DNA of 64,000 nucleotides from Lachnospiraceae bacterium oral taxon 500 (GTDB taxonomy: Bacteria > Bacillota > Clostridia > Lachnospirales > Vallitaleaceae). Positions within the stretch are counted from its first letter, which is position 1. The number at the start of each line of letters is the position of its first letter. Position numbers and translations under genes: made by a program. The DNA lies in contig CP027241.1 in the NCBI GenBank assembly GCA_002999035.1, forward strand, positions 186,001 through 250,000. Direction: 5' to 3'. Positions 30,483 to 38,085 of this stretch are shown piece after piece. The notes beneath the pieces are model-generated. The model saw nothing but the letters and a program-made list of their open reading frames with translations. It did not search any database and was not told where the DNA came from.

Positions 30483-31226
30483 TTACTCGACAATCACATC
30501 CGAAACGAAGATCATGCTCAACATGGTGAAAACAACTGCCTGCAGCACGCCGGCAAAAACATCTAAATAGGCATGCAGGAGCGAGGGAATCCCGATTTTC
30601 ATAAACCACGGCAGCATCGCATAATAAAGCCCCATCAGGATCGTCCCGCCGACGATATTACCAAACAGACGGAACGATAAGCTGAAAGGTTTCGCTATTT
30701 CTCCGATGATGTTAAGCGGTGTAAACGGCCAAGCCGGCTCTGTATACCCCTTTAAATAGGTGCCGATCCCCTTTGTCGTAATACCAAAATAATGAATCAG
30801 GAAAAAAGTAATCAGCGATAATCCCAGCGGCACCGAATAATTCGCCGTCGGCGGCCGGATTCCGAATAAGCCCGACAAATTCGACAATAAAATCAGTAAA
30901 AACAAAGAACCAAAATAGGGGGTAAACCTGCGGTTCTTCTCTCCCATGCTGCTGCCGACAAATGAATCCAGGCCTTCAACCAAAATTTCCACAAAGTTCT
31001 GAAAACCCTTGGGCTGATCGGTAAAACTTTTGATTTTCAGCCGCACAATCAGTGCGAACACAACCAAAACCGCCATCACCAGCCACAGACTCAAAATGGA
31101 TTCGGTAATTACAAACCGGAGAGGGCCGATGTCAAAATAAGATAAAACCTTATCGTCAAACGAAATCGCCTTCGTCGTTCCTAATATTGTGACGGTATTA
31201 AATAACACGCCATCCGTAACCATCAT
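30483..31226 (-). CDS. atpB: F1F0 ATP synthase a subunit
   Basis: A 247-residue membrane subunit forming the ion half-channels. The essential Arg lies in the SLSFRLFGNIVGG motif, and the C-terminal helices end in VFTMLSMIFVSDVIVE. Two adjacent ATG codons (31226, 31223) follow an AGGAG site; either may be used. A 185-bp gap before atpE holds no gene. Confidence 0.96.
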   Translation of the reverse strand: MMVTDGVLFNTVTILGTTKAISFDDKVLSYFDIGPLRFVITESILSLWLVMAVLVVFALIVRLKIKSFTDQPKGFQNFVEILVEGLDSFVGSSMGEKNRRFTPYFGSLFLLILLSNLSGLFGIRPPTANYSVPLGLSLITFFLIHYFGITTKGIGTYLKGYTEPAWPFTPLNIIGEIAKPFSLSFRLFGNIVGGTILMGLYYAMLPWFMKIGIPSLLHAYLDVFAGVLQAVVFTMLSMIFVSDVIVE

Positions 31227-31258
31227 TTTCTCCTTTCTTTTTTATTTTTTAAACTGCC

Positions 31259-31279
31259 GCCGGCAGGCTGTCTGCCGGC
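31259..31279 (-). other. Intercistronic stem-loop between atpI and atpB
   Basis: GCCGGCAG (31259-31266) and CTGCCGGC (31272-31279) form a perfect 8-bp GC-rich stem with a 5-nt loop, without a U-tract on the minus strand. It may set different mRNA levels for the small regulatory genes and the structural atp genes. Confidence 0.6.
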
Positions 31280-31350
31280 AGGCAGCTAAAATCTTTCCTT
31301 AAACCAGACTCTCTCCTTGTCCGCGGGGCTTTTCACCGCCAAAATAAAGC

Positions 31351-31776
31351 TCAAACCGAGCCGCCGCTCTCCCGGCGCCCTTGTGCTCTGCGCTCTAATT
31401 GCGGAACAAGAAAGCCGCTGATTTTAACACAAAAAAGCCCAGCCGCTACTCCCAAAAGGAGCCATCTGTCGTTGAAAACGCCAATCAGCAGAAGCGCCAG
31501 CATGACCAGGAGTCTGACCGCATAATGCTTCAGCATATATTTCTGGGCTGACTGCGCGTCTTTTGTAATCGCTCTTTGAATCGAATAAGACATGGAAAGA
31601 ATCAACACCACTCCACCCAAACCGCCAATCGCAAGGCCCAAAACACAGTTCCATAAAACAGGCCGCATAAATACAGCGATCATAATTGCAGGGATCAGTA
31701 ACAGCAATGTGCACAGGCTATGAGATATCAGCAATAATTTTAGAGTCTTTTGATGCTTCGTTTTAGCTGTCTCCAT
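31351..31776 (-). CDS. atpI: ATP synthase subunit I-like membrane protein
   Basis: A 141-residue protein with four membrane helices (LLLISHSLCTLLLLIPAIMIA, VLGLAIGGLGGVVLILSMSY, and two more) and short charged ends, matching the AtpI family that helps assemble the c ring. It lies directly before atpB and overlaps the upstream small gene by 14 nt. Sequence conservation in this family is low, so the call rests on topology plus position. Confidence 0.8.
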   Translation of the reverse strand: METAKTKHQKTLKLLLISHSLCTLLLLIPAIMIAVFMRPVLWNCVLGLAIGGLGGVVLILSMSYSIQRAITKDAQSAQKYMLKHYAVRLLVMLALLLIGVFNDRWLLLGVAAGLFCVKISGFLVPQLERRAQGRRESGGSV

Positions 31777-32077
31777 CTTCTTCGGATTCCTCTTTCCGGG
31801 TCTTACTGTCTTGTTTCGGCATTTCCCTTAAAATGGCCTCCTGCTTCAAAACGCTTTCTGACGGCGACTTCATAAAACTTTGAGTGATGTGATGCACATT
31901 GCGAAAACCAGCCGCGATTCCTATCAGAATCATCGCAAACAGAAAAATGGGGGCCGTTCCTAACTTTTGATCCAAAAACACTCCCAAAAACACTCCCATG
32001 CCAATGGGAACTACCATTGTTATCGCTAACTGCGTCAAGAGAGAAAGTGCTTTTAGACTGTCTCTGTTAAAAAACAT
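31763..32077 (-). CDS. AtpZ/AtpI-type small membrane protein (first gene of atp operon)
   Basis: A 104-residue protein with two membrane helices (LLTQLAITMVVPIGMGVFLG, PIFLFAMILIGIAAGF) and a charged C-terminal tail. This is the ATPase_gene1 pattern (AtpZ/AtpQ-like), commonly the first gene of Clostridia and Na+-type atp operons. Some relatives are proposed to act in Mg2+ uptake or ring assembly. It starts 30 nt downstream of a strong promoter. Confidence 0.85.
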   Translation of the reverse strand: MFFNRDSLKALSLLTQLAITMVVPIGMGVFLGVFLDQKLGTAPIFLFAMILIGIAAGFRNVHHITQSFMKSPSESVLKQEAILREMPKQDSKTRKEESEEDGDS

Positions 32078-32106
32078 AAGCTCACCACCTATCTGGCTTA
32101 GTTATC

Positions 32107-32134
32107 ATTATACCATTTTTTTTAAAATTGTCTA
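32107..32134 (-). promoter_or_regulatory. Sigma-A promoter of the ATP synthase operon
   Basis: Minus-strand -35 TAGACA (32129-32134), 16-bp A-rich spacer, extended -10 TGGTATAAT with a perfect TATAAT (32107-32112), 30 bp before the first ATG at 32077. Confidence 0.85.
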
Positions 32135-32184
32135 TGACAAGATTAGAATTTCCTAAAAAATACATCGGCTTTTCTTAGAAAAAC

Positions 32185-33306
32185 TTAACCTTGAAAATAC
32201 CTGGCAATGTATTCGGCAATCCGCTCGGCTGCGTGACCATCGCCGTAAGGATTGACCGCCGTTGCCATTTTTTCATAAGCCGCCCGGTCGGTTAACAGCT
32301 TTTCTGTTTCCGCCACAATCACATTATAGTCCGTGCCAACCAGCTTCAAGGTACCGGCCTCAACCCCTTCCGGCCGTTCGGTAACATTGCGCAGCACCAG
32401 CACTGGTTTGCCCATACTGGGCACCTCCTCCTGTAAGCCGCCCGAATCGGTTAAAACCAGATACGACTGATTCATCAGATTATGCATATCCTGCAATGCC
32501 AACGGCGGAATCAAATGGACACGGCCGACACCGTCCAAAATCTGCCGAGCTGTTTCCTGAACCTTGGGATTTAAATGCACCGCATAAACAACTTCTACGT
32601 CCGGATGATTTTCCACCAGATAGCGAATCGCCCGGCAAATCTCCGTCAACGGCTCGCCCAAGTTCTCTCGCCGATGCGCGGTCATGGTAATGATTTTACG
32701 GCTGTAATCAATATGATTGAGCAAATCATAGTCAAACCGGTAATTCTCCTTAATCGTAGTCTGCAAGGCGTCAATTACCGTATTGCCTGTCACATAAATC
32801 GCATCCGCAGCAACATTTTCCGCCAGCAGGTTCTTTTTTGAATTTTCGGTCGGCGCAAAGTGCAGATCGGCCAGTCGGCCGGTTAAACAGCGATTCATTT
32901 CCTCCGGGAAAGGCTCATATTTATTAAAAGTGCGCAGACCGGCCTCGACATGACCCACCGGAATTTGCTGATAAAAAGCCGCCAAGGCACCGGCAAAGCT
33001 GGTCGTGGTATCCCCGTGAACCAGCACGATATCGGGCTTAGCCGCAATGAATACCTCTTCCAGACCGTTCATGGCGCGAGTCGTGATTTGCGTTAAGGTT
33101 TGGCCGGGCTGCATGATGTTTAAATCATAATCCGGCCGGACAGAAAACACCTCCAACACCTGATCCAGCATTTCCCGATGCTGAGCGGTAACTGCCACCA
33201 CCGACTCCAAAGCCGGATGCTTTTGCACCGCCTGTACCACCGGCGCCATCTTAACTGCTTCCGGCCGCGTTCCGAACACTGACATTACCCTTATTTTTCT
33301 ATTCAT
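32185..33306 (-). CDS. wecB: UDP-N-acetylglucosamine 2-epimerase (non-hydrolysing)
   Basis: A 373-residue cytoplasmic enzyme converting UDP-GlcNAc to UDP-ManNAc. Family motifs are intact: GTRPEAVKMAPV at the N-terminus, HGDTTTSFAGA, HVEAGLRTFNKYEPFPEE and the C-terminal DSGGLQEEVPSMGKPVLVLR. UDP-ManNAc feeds wall polymer linkage units and the SLH-anchoring polymer, linking it to the neighbouring wecA/tagO gene and the SLH protein at the left end. It lies directly before the atp promoter, a position shared with mnaA of Bacillus. Confidence 0.96.
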   Translation of the reverse strand: MNRKIRVMSVFGTRPEAVKMAPVVQAVQKHPALESVVAVTAQHREMLDQVLEVFSVRPDYDLNIMQPGQTLTQITTRAMNGLEEVFIAAKPDIVLVHGDTTTSFAGALAAFYQQIPVGHVEAGLRTFNKYEPFPEEMNRCLTGRLADLHFAPTENSKKNLLAENVAADAIYVTGNTVIDALQTTIKENYRFDYDLLNHIDYSRKIITMTAHRRENLGEPLTEICRAIRYLVENHPDVEVVYAVHLNPKVQETARQILDGVGRVHLIPPLALQDMHNLMNQSYLVLTDSGGLQEEVPSMGKPVLVLRNVTERPEGVEAGTLKLVGTDYNVIVAETEKLLTDRAAYEKMATAVNPYGDGHAAERIAEYIARYFQG

Positions 33307-33330
33307 ACCTTCTCCTTAAAAATTAATTTT

Positions 33331-33524
33331 CGGCTGTCCCTTGCCAATACGCAAGCGCGACTGTCCTTTCCACCACGCTCTGCTGCCAATGTGCAGGCCG
33401 ACTGTCCTTTCACCGGACTTTACTGCCGATACACAAACCAGCTATCCTTCTGCCATGCTTTACGGCCAATGCCTAGACCCGCTTTTCACTGCGCTTTGCA
33501 ACTGTCCTTTCACCACACTTTGCT
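33331..33524. repeat. Degenerate tandem repeat with about 40-bp period
   Basis: Units beginning CTGTCC or a close variant start at 33361 (41 bp), 33402 (40 bp) and 33442 (40 bp). Each runs CTGTCCTTTCACC..GCTTT.CTGCCAATR.GCA. A shortened unit at 33482 and a partial unit at 33502 follow, and another partial lies at 33334. No spacers separate the units, so this is not CRISPR. It fills the gap between the ketopantoate reductase gene and wecB. Confidence 0.75.
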
Positions 33525-33549
33525 CTAAATAAGCGGAACATTCCGCCTG

Positions 33550-34488
33550 TTATTTTACCCCTAAAATCGCTTCCTTACCATGCGTCAAAATAGTAATGAT
33601 TTCGCAGTACGGTGCGGCTGCGCCTTTTTCCTTAGCCAAACGCCAAACATAGCCGTTTAAATACTCAATTTCCGTCCGCCGATGCTGCTGCACCAGATCC
33701 TGATGCATGGACGGATAATGCTCTCCCTGCCGGGCCGGATCCAAAGAAAACTTAATCAATTCAAGGATTGCCGTTTGATCCAGTTCCACCTGATCCTCGA
33801 CCTTAGCCGCCCAGGCAAACTCTTTAATGATATTCTGAATAAAGATATCGCCCTCCGGCACCAGGCGGAAGTCCATCAGCCTGCAGTCCAAGATCGCACA
33901 AACCGCATTCATCGCTCCGTTGACGCAGGCCTTTTTCCAAACGGAATAAAGTACGTCCTGACTATATTTGGCCTTTAAACCGCCCTGATTCAGCACCGCC
34001 ACGATTTCTTCCGCACCCGCTGTCATTTCCGGTGCAATGTTTTGCAGCTCAATATTGCCGTCGCCGGATAAATGAACCCGGGCCGGACCCAATAGCTTAG
34101 CCGTCCACAGCGTTACCCCCAAATAAATATTTTTCCGCGGGATAAAGCGCTCCATCGTCCGAACATGACCTAAGCCATTCAGCAGGCAAAGCACCTTGGT
34201 GTCTTTGTGAATAATACTTTTTAAATCTTCCAGCATTTCCGAAAGCTGCATGGATTTAACAAATAAAATAATCAGGTCGGCTTGCTCCGGCCCGATATTT
34301 TTGGAATGATAGGCTCTGACCGGGATTGTTCTTTCTTCTCCGTTTTCTTCAATCGTCAGCCCGTCCCGATTCATCTTATCGACATTTTCCGGCCAACCGT
34401 CAATATAAAATACCTCTTGCCCGGACTTTTGCAGCATATAGCCGAAACGGCCGCCCATTGCGCCCGCGCCCGCAATTGCAATTCTCAT
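33550..34488 (-). CDS. 2-dehydropantoate 2-reductase (ketopantoate reductase family)
   Basis: A 312-residue ApbA/PanE-type NADPH enzyme. The N-terminal Rossmann fold has IAGAGAMGGRFGYML, and the C-terminal helical domain has the catalytic Lys/Asn region KKACVNGAMNAVCA. It would reduce ketopantoate to pantoate for coenzyme A. The family also includes other 2-oxoacid reductases, so the exact substrate is not certain. It sits between wecA/tagO and wecB in a housekeeping gene string. Confidence 0.88.
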   Translation of the reverse strand: MRIAIAGAGAMGGRFGYMLQKSGQEVFYIDGWPENVDKMNRDGLTIEENGEERTIPVRAYHSKNIGPEQADLIILFVKSMQLSEMLEDLKSIIHKDTKVLCLLNGLGHVRTMERFIPRKNIYLGVTLWTAKLLGPARVHLSGDGNIELQNIAPEMTAGAEEIVAVLNQGGLKAKYSQDVLYSVWKKACVNGAMNAVCAILDCRLMDFRLVPEGDIFIQNIIKEFAWAAKVEDQVELDQTAILELIKFSLDPARQGEHYPSMHQDLVQQHRRTEIEYLNGYVWRLAKEKGAAAPYCEIITILTHGKEAILGVK

Positions 34489-34516
34489 GATTTCGTTTCC
34501 CTCCGCTCAATTATTT

Positions 34517-35590
34517 TTACTTGGAATCGGTTTTTTCCTGCCTGACCCGCAGCACGCCGTCGCCAATCCAAACCGCAAAAACTACAATCAGCAGAATCGC
34601 CGCCGCCCACACGTCCTTTAAAACAACCAAAATCGCAGCCAGACCAAACAGGGCACTGATAAAATAAAGCGTCAATACTGCTTTTTTCTGGCTCAGTCCC
34701 TTATCAATCAGACGATGATGGAGATGCCCCCGATCACCCTCGCTGATCGGCCGGTGATTGACCACCCGGCGGATAATGGCAAACATGGTATCGGCAATCG
34801 GCAGCGCCAAGACAATCACCGCTACCACTAAGGTCAGCGCCGTATAAGTCTTGAGCATTGTCTGCACGGAAATCACTGCCAGAGAATACCCCAAAAAGGT
34901 CGAACCGGTATCGCCCATAAAAATCTTGGCCGGATTGAAATTATACGGTAAAAAACCCAGACAACTCCCGGCCAGCGCCGCCGTCAGCAGAATCGGAAGT
35001 CCGGCCAGCAGCGGATCGCCAAAAATAACGGCAATAATCATCAGCGTGGCCGAAGCAATCGATGCCACGCCGGTCGCCAGGCCGTCCAGACCATCTAAAA
35101 GATTAACCGCATTGGTTACACCAATAATCCAAAAAATAGTGATCACATTGCTGAAAATACCAAAGTTAATTTTGCCGAAAAACGGCACCGTAATATCGCT
35201 GATTTGCGTTCCCGTTGTCACCGCAATCAGCGCCGCCAAAAGCTGCACCACAATTCTGGTGCGGGGTCTTAAGCTGTAAATATCATCCAAAAATCCTAAC
35301 AGGGTAATCAGCGCCGCCCCGCCCAGCAGCCCCCAAACCGTGGGCTGCTGACCGGCCGGAACCTGATGCATCAGGAAAAGAACCGTTATAAAAAATCCGA
35401 CAAAAATCGCCAGTCCTCCCGCCCGAGGCATTACCTTGGTATGCATTCCCCTTTTTTTAGGCTGATCGAGCGCTCCCACCTTATAAGCAATTTTCATACT
35501 GATGGGGGTTGTCGCCAGGGACAGCACAAAGGCCAGCAAAAAAGCAATCATATAACTGTAGTACTCTGTTAATACTTGAAAAAAAGCCAC
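34517..35590 (-). CDS. tagO: Undecaprenyl-phosphate N-acetylglucosaminyl 1-phosphate transferase (WecA/TagO family)
   Basis: A 357-residue polytopic membrane enzyme that starts lipid-linked glycan synthesis by moving GlcNAc-1-phosphate to undecaprenyl phosphate. Diagnostic motifs are visible: LDDIYSLRPRTRI, NAVNLLDGLDGLATGVASIA, FMGDTGSTFLGY and the cytoplasmic GDRGHLHHRLIDKG. It is 15 bp from upp and close to wecB, suggesting supply of a wall teichoic acid-like or secondary cell-wall polymer. Confidence 0.94.
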   Translation of the reverse strand: MAFFQVLTEYYSYMIAFLLAFVLSLATTPISMKIAYKVGALDQPKKRGMHTKVMPRAGGLAIFVGFFITVLFLMHQVPAGQQPTVWGLLGGAALITLLGFLDDIYSLRPRTRIVVQLLAALIAVTTGTQISDITVPFFGKINFGIFSNVITIFWIIGVTNAVNLLDGLDGLATGVASIASATLMIIAVIFGDPLLAGLPILLTAALAGSCLGFLPYNFNPAKIFMGDTGSTFLGYSLAVISVQTMLKTYTALTLVVAVIVLALPIADTMFAIIRRVVNHRPISEGDRGHLHHRLIDKGLSQKKAVLTLYFISALFGLAAILVVLKDVWAAAILLIVVFAVWIGDGVLRVRQEKTDSK

Positions 35591-35605
35591 TGTTTCCTCC
35601 GTTAT

Positions 35606-36235
35606 TTATTTGGTTCCGAACAAGCGGTCGCCGGCATCACCCAGTCCCGGAACAATGTATGCATGATCATTTAATTTTTCGTCCAACGCGCCAATATAAA
35701 TGGCTACATCCGGATGCGCCTCGCGCAATTCCTTGACTCCTTCCGGCGCGGCAATAATACATAAAAAGTGAAGCTTGGTCACGCCTTTCTGCTTTAAAAA
35801 GTCAATGGCGGCAATCGCCGAACCACCGGTTGCCAGCATCGGGTCGAGCACAAACATATCTCTTTCACTGACGTCGCTGGGGAGTTTGCAGTAATATTCC
35901 ACGGGCTTTAACGACTGCGGATCGCGGTAAAGGCCGATATGACCAACCTTGGCCGTCGGCACCAGCGTCAGCAAAGCATCCGCCATACCAAGTCCCGCTC
36001 TTAAAATCGGAACAATGCCCAAATGCCGCCCCTCTATTTGTTTAACCGTAGTTTTCGCAATCGGAGTTTCAATCTCAATCTCTTCCAAAGGCAAGTTTCT
36101 GGTCGCTTCATAAGACATCAGCATAGCAATCTCACTGACCAGCTCCCTAAACTCCTTCGGGCCGGTTTCTTTTCTTCTTAAAATCCCGATCTTGTGCTGA
36201 ATTAACGGGTGATCCATAACAAATACATTCGACAT
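35606..36235 (-). CDS. upp: Uracil phosphoribosyltransferase
   Basis: A 209-residue pyrimidine-salvage enzyme making UMP from uracil and PRPP. The PRPP-binding loop [10 protein letters not shown] and the uracil-binding C-terminus [15 protein letters not shown] are intact. An AAGGAG site lies before the ATG. It occupies the usual Bacillota position between rpiB and the atp operon. Confidence 0.97.
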   Translation of the reverse strand: MSNVFVMDHPLIQHKIGILRRKETGPKEFRELVSEIAMLMSYEATRNLPLEEIEIETPIAKTTVKQIEGRHLGIVPILRAGLGMADALLTLVPTAKVGHIGLYRDPQSLKPVEYYCKLPSDVSERDMFVLDPMLATGGSAIAAIDFLKQKGVTKLHFLCIIAAPEGVKELREAHPDVAIYIGALDEKLNDHAYIVPGLGDAGDRLFGTK

Positions 36236-36516
36236 TTTTTGCTCCTTCCGCGTGTTGTTCCCTCAATTTCCCATGTCAAGCACTGCTTGTTTGCCGGCCC
36301 TGCGCACAATACTCGCTTGTGAGCGCTTCCAAGCGCCAACATAAAAAATCAAGTAATTTCCTTCTGTCTCTTTATGTAAGCCGCCGGCCCATCACAACCG
36401 GCCACTTTATTTCTGCGCGTTTCCGCGCGGTTTTCACAGTTTCTTATTTTTCCTGCACGCCAGACTCCGGCAGGCAAAGCATTCCATTGCCTTCGGTGCC
36501 GCCATGCGGCAAATCG

Positions 36517-36966
36517 TTATCTTTCCGTCAGCGTTTGTCCAAAGCAGGTCTTTTCAATCCGGCGTCTATGCCGCTCTTCCTCCGAAAAAGGGGTTGTTAA
36601 AAAGGTATGCGTGATCTTCTTGGCCAGTTCCGGACCGATTACCCGACCGCCCATCGCCAGTACATTGGCATCATTATGCAGCCGCGTTGCCTCCGCCGAA
36701 AAGCAGTCATGACACAGCGCCGCCCGAATCCCGGCATAGCGATTGGCCGTAATCGAAATCCCAATGCCCGTACCGCAGATTAAAATGCCTTTATCCGCTT
36801 CACCGCGCAAAATCATCTCCGCCGCTTTTTTGGCAATATCCGGATAGTCCGCCGTTGTTTCCTGATAAATCCCCACGTCTTGATATTCATATCCGCCCTG
36901 CTTTAAAAACTCGATAATTTCCTGCTTTAAAGCAAAGCCACCATGATCAGAACCAATTACTATCAT
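36517..36966 (-). CDS. rpiB: Ribose 5-phosphate isomerase B
   Basis: About 149 residues (RpiB/LacA-B family). The start is set at ATG 36966 (MIVIGSDHGGFALKQE), preceded by a strong AGGAGG site. A longer frame starting 60 nt upstream would run through the promoter. The active-site Cys lies in LICGTGIGI and the helix GGRVIGPELAKKI is typical. It interconverts ribose 5-phosphate and ribulose 5-phosphate. The 280-bp gap to upp contains only a small GCGCG hairpin near 36413-36429. Confidence 0.95.
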   Translation of the reverse strand: MIVIGSDHGGFALKQEIIEFLKQGGYEYQDVGIYQETTADYPDIAKKAAEMILRGEADKGILICGTGIGISITANRYAGIRAALCHDCFSAEATRLHNDANVLAMGGRVIGPELAKKITHTFLTTPFSEEERHRRRIEKTCFGQTLTER

Positions 36967-36993
36967 TTTATGCCTCCTTCCTCTATTCGCTCT

Positions 36994-37022
36994 ATTATAA
37001 CTCATTTTTTCAAATTTGAAAA
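36994..37022 (-). promoter_or_regulatory. Promoter of rpiB with a 16-bp palindrome at the -35 region
   Basis: A perfect -10 TATAAT (36994-36999) lies 28 nt upstream of the rpiB ATG. At 17 bp distance the -35 is TTTTCA (37017-37022), inside the perfect palindrome TTTTCAAATTTGAAAA (37007-37022). The palindrome could be an operator or only AT-rich symmetry. Confidence 0.6.
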
Positions 37023-37062
37023 TCATTTTTTCCTTGCCGCCGGAATCGGGTGCAAAGGGCGG

Positions 37063-37293
37063 CTACAGTTCTGCCTGTATAATATGACCATATTTAAGTT
37101 CATCCTGCAATAATCCATATACATAGGAGGGGCTCTCTCTGTATAATCCGGTTTCTGCATCCATTAGTTTGTCATGGATTTCCGATGTATATAGGATGCA
37201 CATTGCGATATCATATTCAATTCCCTGATCTTCAGAAAGCATTTCAACCAGATCCTGAACCATGTATTCTATCATCTGCTGCTCTTTCCCCAT
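37063..37293 (-). CDS. Small acidic helical protein, third component of DUF3990/DUF3791 module A
   Basis: A 76-residue, all-helical, acidic protein with no assigned function that I recognise. It aligns along its length with the 79-residue protein at 41458-41697. Shared features are an early L.P/Q.LV..L segment, LY.SE(I/L)...L...ET.L(Y/W), then S...(V/L)Y.L..E and G.I. It starts 3 bp after the DUF3990 gene, so the two are surely co-transcribed. In both modules it is adjacent to the DUF3990 gene, suggesting an antitoxin-like or adaptor role. A GCCGCC/GGCGGC stem-loop overlaps its stop (37036-37063). Confidence 0.8.
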   Translation of the reverse strand: MGKEQQMIEYMVQDLVEMLSEDQGIEYDIAMCILYTSEIHDKLMDAETGLYRESPSYVYGLLQDELKYGHIIQAEL

Positions 37294-37296
37294 TGT

Positions 37297-37800
37297 TTAT
37301 ATGCCCTCCTTTCTTAACAAACGAATTGCTCTTTCTGTATGAAAAGAGTATTGATTCGTAGTTTTTTTATATATCATTCCTCTCAGCATATTCTCAAAGG
37401 TTATCATACCATTTTCATATTGTCTGAAAAGAAGCGCCATATCATCATCCGCAATTGGTCCTATAACAATATCGTATTTGTTATCAAAATTACATTCTGG
37501 GCTGGAAAAATCTGCAAACTTTCTATCACGATTATTTCTTATAAACCTCACCCACTCTTCCGATGTCTCCATACCAAAATCTTTTATTCTCAAATCTTTC
37601 ATTTCTAAAAAAGAATCATCAATATCGTATTCATTGAGAACCGGTGAGCCCCCATAAATCCTTGCCACTCTCTTTGCCATCTTCTCGGCTTGTTCTTTCA
37701 TAACAGTAAGGTAAAAGCCCTGTCCAAAATCTTTATAGGGACGGCACATAGCAAGATTTATTTCTTTGATATCCGTATTGCTTCCATGATATAAGCGCAT
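37297..37800 (-). CDS. DUF3990 protein, ADP-ribosyltransferase-like (module A)
   Basis: A 167-residue protein. The start at ATG 37800 (MRLYHGSN) overlaps the stop of the DUF3791 gene by one base (TAATG); a longer frame upstream is not needed. The pattern YHGSN (His5), DFGQGFYLT (Tyr30) and NQYSFHTERA (Glu156) resembles the H-Y-E order of PARP-like ADP-ribosyltransferases. Conserved blocks shared with the copy at 41694-42194 include DFG.GFY.T, EEW..F...NR, YDI..GP.A and T(E). The family function is unproven. The small coupled neighbours and duplication suggest a toxin-antitoxin-like or stress-effector system. Confidence 0.85.
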   Translation of the reverse strand: MRLYHGSNTDIKEINLAMCRPYKDFGQGFYLTVMKEQAEKMAKRVARIYGGSPVLNEYDIDDSFLEMKDLRIKDFGMETSEEWVRFIRNNRDRKFADFSSPECNFDNKYDIVIGPIADDDMALLFRQYENGMITFENMLRGMIYKKTTNQYSFHTERAIRLLRKEGI

Positions 37801-38018
37801 TAATAGCCACCTCCATTGTTTCGGCATACCATGACAAGGTCTTCCACCGCATCATCTAAACTCAAGGTATGCTCAATATCATAATGATCTTTGATAAACT
37901 CAATCCCCTTATGATCATACAAATAGATAAACGCTTCTTTTGAGGCTATATGAAACTTACTGGCAAATTCATTCACGCAAACCACCGTAAAGTTAATTTT
38001 CTTTTTTAGTTCGCTCAT
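37800..38018 (-). CDS. DUF3791 protein, first gene of module A
   Basis: A 72-residue protein (MSELKKKINFTVVC...). Start ATG 38018 lies 7 nt after AGGAGG; an ATG two codons upstream is only 1 nt from it. It shares the pattern I.F.V.C(I/V)NE(F/Y)......(M/I)(T/A).K with the DUF3791 protein at 41207-41455. Its stop overlaps the DUF3990 start (TAATG), so expression is coupled. Short helical DUF3791 proteins are often found next to DUF3990 genes; a partner or antitoxin role is inferred. Confidence 0.85.
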   Translation of the reverse strand: MSELKKKINFTVVCVNEFASKFHIASKEAFIYLYDHKGIEFIKDHYDIEHTLSLDDAVEDLVMVCRNNGGGY

Positions 38019-38085
38019 AATCATTCCTCCTGAATCATTTTCTCGGATAGCGCCACCAATTGACCTTAAGGCCTCATCATACCCA

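Noticed and set aside
31424-31714. Alternative-frame minus-strand protein inside the atpI gene
   Set aside because: The AtpI frame has proper membrane topology and operon overlaps; the alternative is Cys/Trp-rich out-of-frame translation.
33331-33524. CRISPR-like array from repeated 40-bp units
   Set aside because: Units are contiguous and degenerate with no unique spacers, and no cas genes are near; it is an ordinary tandem repeat.
36237-36290. TTGACA-like hexamer upstream of upp as a promoter
   Set aside because: No -10 hexamer lies at 16-18 bp; upp is probably read from the rpiB promoter.
36967-37026. Longer form of RpiB starting at 37026
   Set aside because: The extension would translate the promoter and palindrome; RpiB proteins start at the MIVIGSDHGG position, which has an AGGAGG site.
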